Part shown: positions 1-5,069 of the stretch, piece after piece | How positions within the stretch are numbered: the stretch's first letter is position 1 | Layout of the letters: each line of letters begins with the position of its first letter | Assembly (NCBI GenBank): GCA_002339265.1 | Contig: DDKG01000073.1 | Coordinates: 1-7,920 of the forward strand | Length of the DNA: 7,920 nucleotides | From: Massilia sp. UBA2604 | Lineage (GTDB): Bacteria; Pseudomonadota; Gammaproteobacteria; Burkholderiales; Burkholderiaceae_D | Reading direction: 5' to 3' | Made by a program: the position numbers and the translations under genes | The notes under the pieces: model-generated | The model's input: only the letters and a program-made list of their open reading frames with translations | The model's database searches: none | What the model was told of the DNA's origin: nothing

Positions 1-92
1 GCGGAATCGTCTTGTACGAAACGCAGCTCTTCAATCTTGGAATCGAGCTCGGCAATCGGCTGCTCAAAATTGAGGAAAGTTGTTTTAGTCAT
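1..92 (-). CDS. accA: Acetyl-CoA carboxylase carboxyltransferase subunit alpha, N-terminal fragment
   Basis: Seen: an open minus-strand frame starts with ATG at 92 and runs off the left edge after 30 codons. It begins [20 protein letters not shown] and continues with EELRFVQDD. This [19 protein letters not shown] start is the characteristic N-terminus of AccA. A strong GGAGG ribosome site lies at 97-101, 4 bases before the ATG. Known: AccA with AccD forms the carboxyltransferase of acetyl-CoA carboxylase, which makes malonyl-CoA for fatty acid synthesis in the cytoplasm. The active-site part lies outside the window. Context: it follows cysS and an AlkA-type glycosylase in the same direction, an order I associate with Betaproteobacteria. 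The 123-base gap before it holds a candidate promoter, so it may be transcribed independently of cysS. Confidence 0.9.
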   Translation of the reverse strand, partial: MTKTTFLNFEQPIAELDSKIEELRFVQDDS

Positions 93-114
93 TGTACCTC
101 CGGGGTAATGTCTT

Positions 115-138
115 GGCCGCGCTCCGTGATGCGCGGCC
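115..138 (-). repeat. GC-rich hairpin in the accA leader
   Basis: Perfect 8-bp inverted repeat: GGCCGCGC at 115-122 and GCGCGGCC at 131-138, separated by an 8-base loop. No T-run follows on either strand, so it does not look like a standard intrinsic terminator. It sits between the putative accA -10 box (151-156) and the accA ribosome site (97-101), so it would fold in the accA 5' leader. It may stabilise the mRNA, attenuate, or be the remains of a terminator behind the glycosylase gene. The function is an inference. Confidence 0.5.
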
Positions 139-150
139 GATCAGGGCGCT

Positions 151-179
151 ATTCTACCGTAAGCCGACAGCGTATCGAA
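151..179 (-). promoter_or_regulatory. Candidate sigma-70 promoter of accA
   Basis: On the minus strand a good -10 box TAGAAT (complement of 151-156) is preceded, after a 17-base spacer, by a weak -35-like TTCGAT (complement of 174-179). Transcription would begin near 144 and run leftwards, leaving a leader of about 50 bases before the accA ATG at 92. The -10 is convincing, the -35 is not. It is supported mainly by its position in the only sizeable gap before accA. Confidence 0.4.
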
Positions 180-195
180 CGTTGGAATTGCCGAG

Positions 196-212
196 TTAAC
201 GTTGAGCGTTAA
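196..212. repeat. Short AT-rich inverted repeat behind the glycosylase gene
   Basis: TTAACG at 196-201 and CGTTAA at 207-212 are perfect inverted repeats around a 5-base spacer, directly after the glycosylase stop codon (216-218 on the minus strand). The stem is short and mostly A/T and no T-run follows, so termination would be weak. A binding site upstream of the accA promoter is an alternative. Low functional certainty. Confidence 0.25.
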
Positions 213-215
213 TGC

Positions 216-914
216 TTATGCAAGCGGCGCAACCGGGTCCAGGCTGCGCCACAAATACCAGGTAGCAACCGTGCGCCAGGGTTCCCAGTTGGCGGAGACC
301 TCGCGCGCATCGCTGCGCGAGACCGGTTCGCCCGAGAAATAGTTTTGGCTAATACCCTGGATCAGGCCGGGGTCGTCCAGTGGCAGGACGTTCGGCCGCA
401 GCAGATTAAATATCAAAAACATCTCGGCTGTCCAGCGCGTGATGCCGCGGATCTGGACCAGCTCGGCGATGACGGCCTCGTCATCCATTTCCGACCACAG
501 ATCGGCATGCACCCGCTTGGCCTTGAAATGGTCGGCCAGGTCAAGGATGTATTCGGTCTTGCGCTTGGACAGGCCGCAGCCCGATAGCTGGGCCGCGCCC
601 AGCTTGATCACCTGGCTCGGCGCCAGTTTGGGGCAGGTTTCAAGCAATTTACCCCAGGCCAGGTCGGCCGCCTTCGGCGTCACTTGCTGGCCGACGATCG
701 AACGGGCCAGCGTGATGAACGGGTCGGGCTGGCCGCGCAGGTGCAGGTCGCCGAACTGGGGGATCAGCTTGTTCATGATGCGGTCGCGCTGCATCAGCTC
801 GCGCTTGGCCTCGGCCCAGTAGATCGGCACCGCCAGCGCGTCCTGCGCCGGCGCCGGCGACTGCATGCTGGCGCCTGCGGCAGCGCCGCCGGCCTTGTCC
901 TTGTTCGCTGCCAT
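216..914 (-). CDS. alkA: DNA-3-methyladenine glycosylase II, AlkA-type (HhH-GPD family)
   Basis: A 232-residue cytoplasmic base-excision repair enzyme, expected to hydrolyse the N-glycosidic bond of 3-methyladenine and other alkylated purines. Seen: the first ~25 residues are a low-complexity Ala/Gly/Pro extension. The HhH-GPD fold follows, with PFITLARSIVGQQVTPKAAD at 65-84, the helix-hairpin-helix at about 152-166 ending in RWTAEMFLIF, and the acidic motif LPLDDPGL at 177-184. By alignment with E. coli AlkA (catalytic second Asp of PDD), D181 should be catalytic. There is no Cys-rich C-terminus, so no iron-sulfur cluster as in Nth or MutY. The hairpin reads RGIT where AlkA/Nth proteins usually have PGIG. 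Start: the ATG shares its A with the cysS stop (TAATG at 912-916 on the complement) and has no good ribosome site of its own, so it is probably translationally coupled to cysS. M17 is a possible alternative start. Confidence 0.88.
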   Translation of the reverse strand: MAANKDKAGGAAAGASMQSPAPAQDALAVPIYWAEAKRELMQRDRIMNKLIPQFGDLHLRGQPDPFITLARSIVGQQVTPKAADLAWGKLLETCPKLAPSQVIKLGAAQLSGCGLSKRKTEYILDLADHFKAKRVHADLWSEMDDEAVIAELVQIRGITRWTAEMFLIFNLLRPNVLPLDDPGLIQGISQNYFSGEPVSRSDAREVSANWEPWRTVATWYLWRSLDPVAPLA

Positions 915-2308
915 TATGCGCGGCGCCAGGTCGTTCCGTCGGCCTTGTCTTCCAGGACGATGCCGGCTGCCGTGAGTTCCTTGCGGATCGCATCGGCCTG
1001 GGCGAAGTCGCGTGCGGCCTTGGCGGCCGCGCGGCGCGCGATCGCGTCCTCGATCGCCGCTTCATCGAGCCCGCCTTCGCCAGGCGTGCCCGCCTGCAGG
1101 AAGGCTTGCGCGGGACGCTCGAGCAGGCCCAGCACCGCGGCCAGGGCTTTCAGCTGGCGTGCGGTTTCCACCGATTTGCTGCGATTGACTTCGCTGGCCA
1201 GGTCGAACAGTTCGGCCACCGCCAGCGGGGTGTTGAAATCGTCGTCCATCGCTTCGCGGAAGCGCTTGGCGTGCGGCTCGTCCCAATCGACGGCAATCTC
1301 GTCGCCACCCAGGTCAATGTCGCTCAGCGCCGTGTACAGGCGCGTCAGGGCGCCCCTGGCGTCGTCGATGTGCACGTCGGAATAGTTCAGCGGGCTGCGG
1401 TAGTGGGCGCGCAGGATGAAGAAGCGCACCACTTCGGCGTCGTACTTGGCCAGCACTTCGCGAATGGTGAAGAAGTTGCCCAGCGATTTGGACATCTTTT
1501 CGTTATCCACGCGCACGAAGCCGTTGTGGATCCAGTAGTTGACCATCGGGCCGCCGAAGGCGCCTTCGGATTGCGCGATCTCGTTCTCGTGGTGCGGGAA
1601 CTGCAGGTCGGCGCCGCCGCCGTGGATGTCGAAGTGCTCGCCGAGCGTGGCGCACGACATGGCCGAGCACTCGATATGCCAGCCCGGACGGCCGCGGCCC
1701 CACTGCGAATCCCACTTCGCTTCAGCCGGCTCGGATTCCTTGGCGGCCTTCCACAGCACGAAGTCGAGCGGATCGCGCTTGCCGGTATTGACGTCGACGC
1801 GCTCGCCGGCGCGCAGGTCGTCCAGCGACTTGCCGGACAGCTTGCCGTAGCCTTCGAAACCGCGCACGGCGTAGTTGACGTCGCCGTCGTCGGTTTTATA
1901 CGCCAGGCCTTTTTGCTCGAGCTTCTCGATAATCGACAACATGTGCGGCACGTATTCGGTGGCGCGCGGCACGACGGTCGGCGGCAGGATGCCGAGCGCA
2001 GCCGTGTCTTCGTCCATGTATTTCTCGAAGCGCGAAGTCAGCGAGCCGATGGTTTCACCATTCTCGACCGCGCGCTTGATGATCTTGTCGTCGATGTCCG
2101 TGATGTTGCGCACGTAGTTCACGTCGTAGCCGGAAGCCATCAGCCAGCGGTACACGACGTCGAAAGCCATCATCATCCGCGCGTGGCCGACGTGGCAGTA
2201 ATCGTAGATGGTCATGCCGCAGACATACATGCCGACCTTGCCGGCGACCTTGGGAACGAATACCTGCTTGTCACGCGCGAGCGTGTTGTAAATCTTGAGT
2301 TGGCTCAT
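914..2308 (-). CDS. cysS: Cysteinyl-tRNA synthetase
   Basis: Class I aminoacyl-tRNA synthetase that charges tRNA-Cys with cysteine using ATP, in the cytoplasm. Seen: 464 residues, close to the usual ~461. The HIGH motif appears as HVGH at 39-42 and KMSKS at 271-275. The expected zinc ligands are present: C30 (YVCG), C214 (HIECSAMS), and H239 and E243 within [20 protein letters not shown] is the family hallmark. The C-terminal half carries the helical anticodon region and a helical tail rich in Ala, Arg and Glu. Start: I chose ATG 2308 ([10 protein letters not shown]) because family proteins begin this way. The same frame is open to an ATG at 2410, but the extra 34 residues do not look like CysS and begin almost at the predicted transcription start. 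The ribosome site is weak (GGAA about 5 bases before the ATG). The stop overlaps the start of the glycosylase gene. Confidence 0.97.
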   Translation of the reverse strand: MSQLKIYNTLARDKQVFVPKVAGKVGMYVCGMTIYDYCHVGHARMMMAFDVVYRWLMASGYDVNYVRNITDIDDKIIKRAVENGETIGSLTSRFEKYMDEDTAALGILPPTVVPRATEYVPHMLSIIEKLEQKGLAYKTDDGDVNYAVRGFEGYGKLSGKSLDDLRAGERVDVNTGKRDPLDFVLWKAAKESEPAEAKWDSQWGRGRPGWHIECSAMSCATLGEHFDIHGGGADLQFPHHENEIAQSEGAFGGPMVNYWIHNGFVRVDNEKMSKSLGNFFTIREVLAKYDAEVVRFFILRAHYRSPLNYSDVHIDDARGALTRLYTALSDIDLGGDEIAVDWDEPHAKRFREAMDDDFNTPLAVAELFDLASEVNRSKSVETARQLKALAAVLGLLERPAQAFLQAGTPGEGGLDEAAIEDAIARRAAAKAARDFAQADAIRKELTAAGIVLEDKADGTTWRRA

Positions 2309-2384
2309 TGAATTCCGTATCGGAAAAGGAGCGCCGGACGAAGCGGTAAGTCTGTTCGCCTGGCTCCTCGGTGTTGTTCTTATT

Positions 2385-2393
2385 TGATAGAAT
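2385..2393 (+). promoter_or_regulatory. Second candidate extended -10 promoter for ppiA
   Basis: TGATAGAAT at 2385-2393 fits an extended -10 element (TGn followed by TAGAAT) pointing towards ppiA. No convincing -35 is found 16-18 bases upstream. It would give a leader of about 127 bases before the ppiA ATG. It lies inside the cysS 5' leader on the other strand, so transcription from it would be antisense-proximal to the cysS promoter. Tentative. Confidence 0.3.
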
Positions 2394-2414
2394 GGGACGT
2401 TGCTCTGCACGCCC

Positions 2415-2442
2415 TTTTCGCAAAGTATAGCATTGATAAAAT
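2415..2442 (+). promoter_or_regulatory. Candidate promoter of ppiA-ppiB-lpxH
   Basis: An extended -10 element TGATAAAAT lies at 2434-2442, with a weak -35-like TTTTCG at 2415-2420 (16-base spacer). Transcription would start near 2449, leaving a leader of about 78 bases before the ppiA ATG. It overlaps the oppositely directed cysS promoter, so RNA polymerase probably cannot occupy both at once. No other clear promoter is visible before ppiB or lpxH, so it probably drives all three genes. Confidence 0.45.
2424..2432 (-). promoter_or_regulatory. Extended -10 promoter of cysS
   Basis: Complement of 2424-2432 reads TGCTATACT, a close match to the extended -10 element (TGnTATAAT). No good -35 hexamer stands 16-18 bases upstream, which is typical of extended -10 promoters. 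Transcription would start near 2417 and run leftwards, giving a leader of about 108 bases before the cysS ATG at 2308. It lies back-to-back with the ppiA -10 box at 2437-2442. Confidence 0.5.
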
Positions 2443-2526
2443 CCCGGCTGGCCGCCCACGGTCCAGCTTTATTTTTCGGGAAAACCCTTGACAGCGCCTT
2501 GCGCGAGGTCCATCAGAGGAAGCCAG

Positions 2527-3195
2527 ATGTCGCCATCGATCACCCGCCGTTCCCTGCTCGCCCGCATGACGGGCGCCACCGCCCTGCTCGCCTGCGGCCT
2601 GATGTTCTCGGGCGCCGCGCTGGCCCAGGAAGCCACCGAACAAGCCGCCACTCCGGAAGCGGCCGAAGCGCCCGCCATGGTCGGCCCGCAATACGCGATC
2701 AAGACCACGATGGGCGAGATCGTCGTCCAGCTGGACGAAGAAAAAGCCCCGAAGACCGTCGCCAACTTCGCCGCCTACGCCAAGTCGGGGTTTTATAAAG
2801 GCACGATCTTCCATCGCGTGATCGACGGCTTCATGATCCAGGCCGGCGGCATGAACGAGAAGTTCGAGGGCAGAAAAACCCTCAAGCCAGTGAAGAACGA
2901 ATCGAGCAATGGCCTGTCGAACCAGCCCTATACCATCTCGATGGCGCGCGAGGACAATCCCGACAGCGCGACCTCGCAGTGGTTCATCAACGTGGCCGAC
3001 AATTCCGGCATCGACCATCCCTTCGTCAAGGGCTCGGGCTACACCGTGTTCGGCAAGGTCGTGAAGGGTCAGGAAGTAGTCGACAAGATCAAGGGCGTGG
3101 TCGTCGACGACGTGCGCGGCATGCAGAACGTGCCGGTCGTGCCGATCAAGATTACGAACGTCACCCTGCTGAAAGGCGACAAGCTAGTAAAATAA
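2527..3195 (+). CDS. ppiA: Exported cyclophilin-type peptidyl-prolyl cis-trans isomerase
   Basis: Catalyses cis-trans isomerisation of X-Pro bonds in proteins folding in the periplasm. Seen: 222 residues. Residues 1-33 form a signal peptide with a basic start containing twin arginines (TRRSLL at 6-11), a hydrophobic core at about 14-32 and an ALA cleavage site before Q34. A Glu/Ala/Pro linker (34-54) leads to the cyclophilin domain (55-222). Active-site residues are in place: FHRVIDGFMIQ at 96-106 supplies R98, F102, M103 and Q106, and SQWFIN at 150-155 supplies the conserved Phe. Start: ATG 2527 with AGAGGAAG at 2515-2522 just upstream. An in-frame TTG at 2488 would add 13 residues with no ribosome site and was rejected. 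It stands first in a co-directional row with ppiB (57-base gap) and lpxH, next to a divergent cysS. Confidence 0.93.
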   Translation: MSPSITRRSLLARMTGATALLACGLMFSGAALAQEATEQAATPEAAEAPAMVGPQYAIKTTMGEIVVQLDEEKAPKTVANFAAYAKSGFYKGTIFHRVIDGFMIQAGGMNEKFEGRKTLKPVKNESSNGLSNQPYTISMAREDNPDSATSQWFINVADNSGIDHPFVKGSGYTVFGKVVKGQEVVDKIKGVVVDDVRGMQNVPVVPIKITNVTLLKGDKLVK

Positions 3196-3252
3196 CGGTT
3201 TTGCCGCAGTTGCAATACAGAGCAAACTACAACCCTTAGAACAGGACAAACC

Positions 3253-3744
3253 ATGACGACTATCCTCATCACCACCAACCAGGGCAACATCACCGCTGAA
3301 CTGGACGCCGAAAAAGCACCGAAGACCGTTGCCAACTTCCTCGACTACGTGGGTAAAGGTCACTTCACCAACACCATCTTCCACCGCGTAATCAAGGACT
3401 TCATGATCCAGGGCGGCGGTTTCGAGCCAGGCATGAAGCAAAAGCCGACCGAAGCGACCGTCGAGAACGAAGCCAAGAACGGCCTGAAGAACGACAAGTA
3501 CACGCTGGCCATGGCCCGCACCTCGGCGCCGCACTCGGCATCGGCCCAGTTCTTCATCAACACCAAGAACAACGCCTTCCTCGACTATCCAGGCCAGGAC
3601 GGCTGGGGCTACGCCGTGTTCGGCAAAGTGACCGAAGGCCAGGACATCGTCGACGCGATCAACGGCGTCAAGACCAGCCGCAGCGGCATGCACTCGGACG
3701 TGCCGGTCGACGCGGTCATCATCGAAAAGATCGAAGTCCTGTAA
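3253..3744 (+). CDS. ppiB: Cytoplasmic cyclophilin-type peptidyl-prolyl cis-trans isomerase B
   Basis: Prolyl isomerase acting on cytoplasmic proteins. Seen: 163 residues, the normal length of bacterial PpiB (about 164), with no signal peptide, so it consists of the catalytic domain only. Key motifs are FHRVIKDFMIQGGG at 43-56 (R45, F50, M51, Q53) and AQFFINTKNN at 98-107. The C-terminal GYAVFGKVTEGQDIVDAI (119-136) is standard. Start: ATG 3253 with AGGAC at 3243-3247 as ribosome site. It lies downstream of the exported paralogue and shares with it stretches such as APKTVANF, so the two probably arose by duplication and differ by gain or loss of the export signal. No convincing promoter is seen in the 57 bases before it. 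Its stop (TAATG) overlaps the start of a tiny ORF leading into lpxH. Confidence 0.96.
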   Translation: MTTILITTNQGNITAELDAEKAPKTVANFLDYVGKGHFTNTIFHRVIKDFMIQGGGFEPGMKQKPTEATVENEAKNGLKNDKYTLAMARTSAPHSASAQFFINTKNNAFLDYPGQDGWGYAVFGKVTEGQDIVDAINGVKTSRSGMHSDVPVDAVIIEKIEVL

Positions 3745-3779
3745 TGCGCGGCGCGCACCAGCACCAGTTTATCCAATGA
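3744..3779 (+). other. Eleven-codon mini-ORF bridging ppiB and lpxH
   Basis: Reading ATG at 3744, 11 codons (MRGAHQHQFIQ) end at TGA 3777-3779. Its ATG overlaps the ppiB stop (TAATG) and its TGA overlaps the lpxH start (ATGA at 3776-3779). lpxH has no clear ribosome site, so ribosomes could in principle terminate on ppiB, re-initiate on this ORF and pass into lpxH. This is seen as sequence geometry only. There is no evidence that a peptide is made, and it could be chance. Confidence 0.3.
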
Positions 3780-4543
3780 CGCTGCCTGCGCGCCCGTTCG
3801 CGCTGCTCATCTCCGACCTGCACCTGCAGGTCTCGCACCCGCGCACGCTGGAGGCCTTTTTGGTCTTCATGAAGCAGCGCGCGGTGCACGCCGAGCGGCT
3901 CTACCTGCTCGGCGACATCTTCGAATACTGGGCTGGCGACGACGACCTCGCCGACCCGTTCAATGCGCAAGTCGTTGCAGCGATCCGCGCCGTGGCCGAT
4001 GCCGGCACTGCCGTCTACTGGATGGCCGGCAACCGCGATTTCCTGGTCGGTGACGGGTTCGCCCAGGCCGCGGGCTTGACGCTGCTGCAGGATCCGCACG
4101 TGATCGAAACCGGCGAACGCACCTTCGCCCTGCTGCACGGCGACGCCCAGTGCACGCTCGACACCGCCTACATGGCGTTTCGCGCCCAGGTGCGCCAGCC
4201 AGCCTGGCAGGCCAACTTCCTCGGCATGCCGCTAGCCCAGCGCAAGGCCATCATCGCCGGCCTGCGCCAGGGTTCGCGCGACGCCCATACCGAGAAATCG
4301 TACGAGACCGTGGACGTCACGCCGGACGCGATCGAGGCCGTGTTCGCCGAGACCGGCGCCGACGTCATCATCCATGGCCATACCCACCGCCCCGCCGTGC
4401 ACGAACATGGCGCCCATCTACGCTATGTGCTGCCGGACTGGGAGCTCGACGCCGAGCCGGTACGCGGCGGCTGGTTCGCGCTGCATGCCGACGGCGGCAT
4501 CGTGCGCCACGACGTCACCGAACTGAACAACCTCGTCCCATAA
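3776..4543 (+). CDS. lpxH: UDP-2,3-diacylglucosamine diphosphatase
   Basis: Peripheral inner-membrane, Mn-dependent phosphoesterase of the Raetz lipid A pathway. It cleaves UDP-2,3-diacylglucosamine to lipid X and UMP. Seen: 255 residues (E. coli LpxH is 240), with the calcineurin-like metallophosphatase motifs in order: SDLHL with D14 and H16, LGDIFEYWAGDDD with D47, GNRDFL with N86, LLHGDAQCTLD with H121, and IHGHTHRP with H202 and H204. The usual HGDxxCTDD here reads CTLD: the first Asp of the pair is Leu while the second (D129) is kept. Start: ATG 3776, in register with the family N-terminus, but lacking a good ribosome site. Translation may depend on coupling from ppiB through the mini-ORF. 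It is the last gene of the ppiA-ppiB-lpxH row. No terminator hairpin is evident in the 139 bases after it. The gene points to a Gram-negative, LPS-making host. Confidence 0.95.
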   Translation: MTLPARPFALLISDLHLQVSHPRTLEAFLVFMKQRAVHAERLYLLGDIFEYWAGDDDLADPFNAQVVAAIRAVADAGTAVYWMAGNRDFLVGDGFAQAAGLTLLQDPHVIETGERTFALLHGDAQCTLDTAYMAFRAQVRQPAWQANFLGMPLAQRKAIIAGLRQGSRDAHTEKSYETVDVTPDAIEAVFAETGADVIIHGHTHRPAVHEHGAHLRYVLPDWELDAEPVRGGWFALHADGGIVRHDVTELNNLVP

Positions 4544-4573
4544 GATTGCCGCAGCCTATCTTGCGTCTGCATG

Positions 4574-4601
4574 TTTACTTTTGCGTCGATGGTGTTATAG
4601 T
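4574..4601 (+). promoter_or_regulatory. Promoter of the GntR-ABC transporter operon
   Basis: A -10 box TATAGT at 4596-4601 is preceded by TGT, giving an extended -10. After a 16-base spacer, TTTACT at 4574-4579 serves as a -35 (4 of 6 consensus positions). Transcription would start near 4608, within the right half of the palindromic operator, giving a leader of about 75 bases before the repressor start. It is the only plausible promoter in the gap after lpxH. Confidence is moderate to good because box, spacing and operator overlap agree. Confidence 0.6.
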
Positions 4602-4615
4602 TAACTACAACACCA
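4590..4615 (+). promoter_or_regulatory. 26-bp palindromic operator, probable site of the YtrA-type repressor
   Basis: The left half TGGTGTTATAGTT (4590-4602) is mirrored by the right half (4603-4615), matching at 12 of 13 positions; only the pair 4597/4608 breaks the symmetry. The centre is GTTAAC and the outer arms are GGTGTT and AACACC. GT and AC ends around an AT-rich centre are typical of GntR-family operators. It covers the -10 box and the predicted transcription start, so a bound dimer would block initiation. It lies 67 bases before the first gene, itself a GntR-family regulator, hence autorepression is inferred. Confidence 0.72.
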
Positions 4616-4638
4616 CCGCAATACATCACCAAGGAGGC

Positions 4639-4705
4639 ATGCATGAGCACCACACTGCAAGGCACCGGGAGGGAGGCCATTGATGAGCGCCGACTGGAAC
4701 GATAG
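4639..4705 (+). other. Leader mini-ORFs before the repressor gene
   Basis: The operon leader carries a perfect Shine-Dalgarno AAGGAGG at 4631-4637 that cannot serve the repressor gene, whose frame has a stop at 4644-4646. Two small ORFs follow it. ATG 4639 gives 14 codons rich in His and Arg, ending TGA 4681-4683, which overlaps the repressor ATG as TGATG, but it sits only 1 base from the AAGGAGG. ATG 4643, at a good 5-base spacing, gives 20 codons and ends TAG 4703-4705 inside the repressor gene in another frame. Either could tune repressor translation. No homology is claimed. Confidence 0.35.
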
Positions 4706-5069
4706 CACCCCGATCTACCGCCAGCTGAAGGAGCGGGTGGTCGGCATGATGCTCGACGGCGTACTGAAGGCCGGCGACGCGCTGCCCTCGGTGCGCTCGA
4801 TCGCCGCCGAATATCAACTCAACCCGATCACAGTGTCGAAGGCATACCAGGAACTCGTCGACGAGAGTCTGGTGGAAAAGCGAAGGGGAATTGGCATGTA
4901 CGTCACCGAGGGAGCAAGCGAAAAACTGCTGGCAAGCGAACGCGAACGCTTCATCCGCGAAGAGTGGCCGGCCATGGTCGAGCGCATTCGCCGCCTGGGC
5001 CTGGATGTCGAACAACTGCTGCGCGACAGCGGCCACGCCAACGCCAATGCACAGGGAGGTATGGCATGA
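4683..5069 (+). CDS. GntR-family transcriptional regulator, YtrA subfamily
   Basis: A 128-residue DNA-binding protein. Seen: an N-terminal winged helix-turn-helix at about 10-75, containing PIYRQLKERV, LPSVRSIAAEYQLNPITVSKAYQ split across 34-56, and the wing LVEKRRGIGMYV (63-74). After this there is only a ~50-residue helical tail (about 80-115), with no large effector domain. That short C-terminus defines the YtrA subfamily, whose members usually repress an adjacent ABC transporter operon (B. subtilis ytrA is the known example). Start: ATG 4683 with GGAG at 4672-4675. The TTG at 4680 just before it is in frame but less likely. Its stop overlaps the ATPase start (ATGA at 5066-5069). It probably binds the palindrome at 4590-4615 and represses its own operon. 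The inducer is unknown and cannot be read from the sequence. Confidence 0.92.
   Translation: MSADWNDSTPIYRQLKERVVGMMLDGVLKAGDALPSVRSIAAEYQLNPITVSKAYQELVDESLVEKRRGIGMYVTEGASEKLLASERERFIREEWPAMVERIRRLGLDVEQLLRDSGHANANAQGGMA

Noticed and set aside
684..2311. Long plus-strand open frames opposite cysS and the glycosylase gene
   Set aside because: They are antisense shadows of clear family genes in GC-rich DNA. Their Ala/Arg/Val/Gln-rich sequence shows no domain, and they lack suitable ribosome sites.
2309..2410. N-terminal extension of cysS to the ATG at 2410
   Set aside because: The 34 extra residues do not resemble CysS, which starts close to LKIYNTL. The ATG would be about 7 bases from the predicted transcription start, with no ribosome site.
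2488..2526. TTG start at 2488 for ppiA, and the perfect TTGACA at 2488-2493 as a -35 box
   Set aside because: ATG 2527 has a good ribosome site and begins a proper signal peptide. No -10 box follows TTGACA at 16-18 bases, where the sequence is CATCAG-like.
3196..3252. Promoter or hairpin between ppiA and ppiB (GTTTTGC and GCAAAC arms)
   Set aside because: The arms are short with a bulge and a long loop, and no -35/-10 pair with correct spacing was found. ppiB is probably co-transcribed.
4544..4573. Terminator after lpxH
   Set aside because: No stem of useful length followed by a T-run is visible. Read-through into the operator region remains possible.
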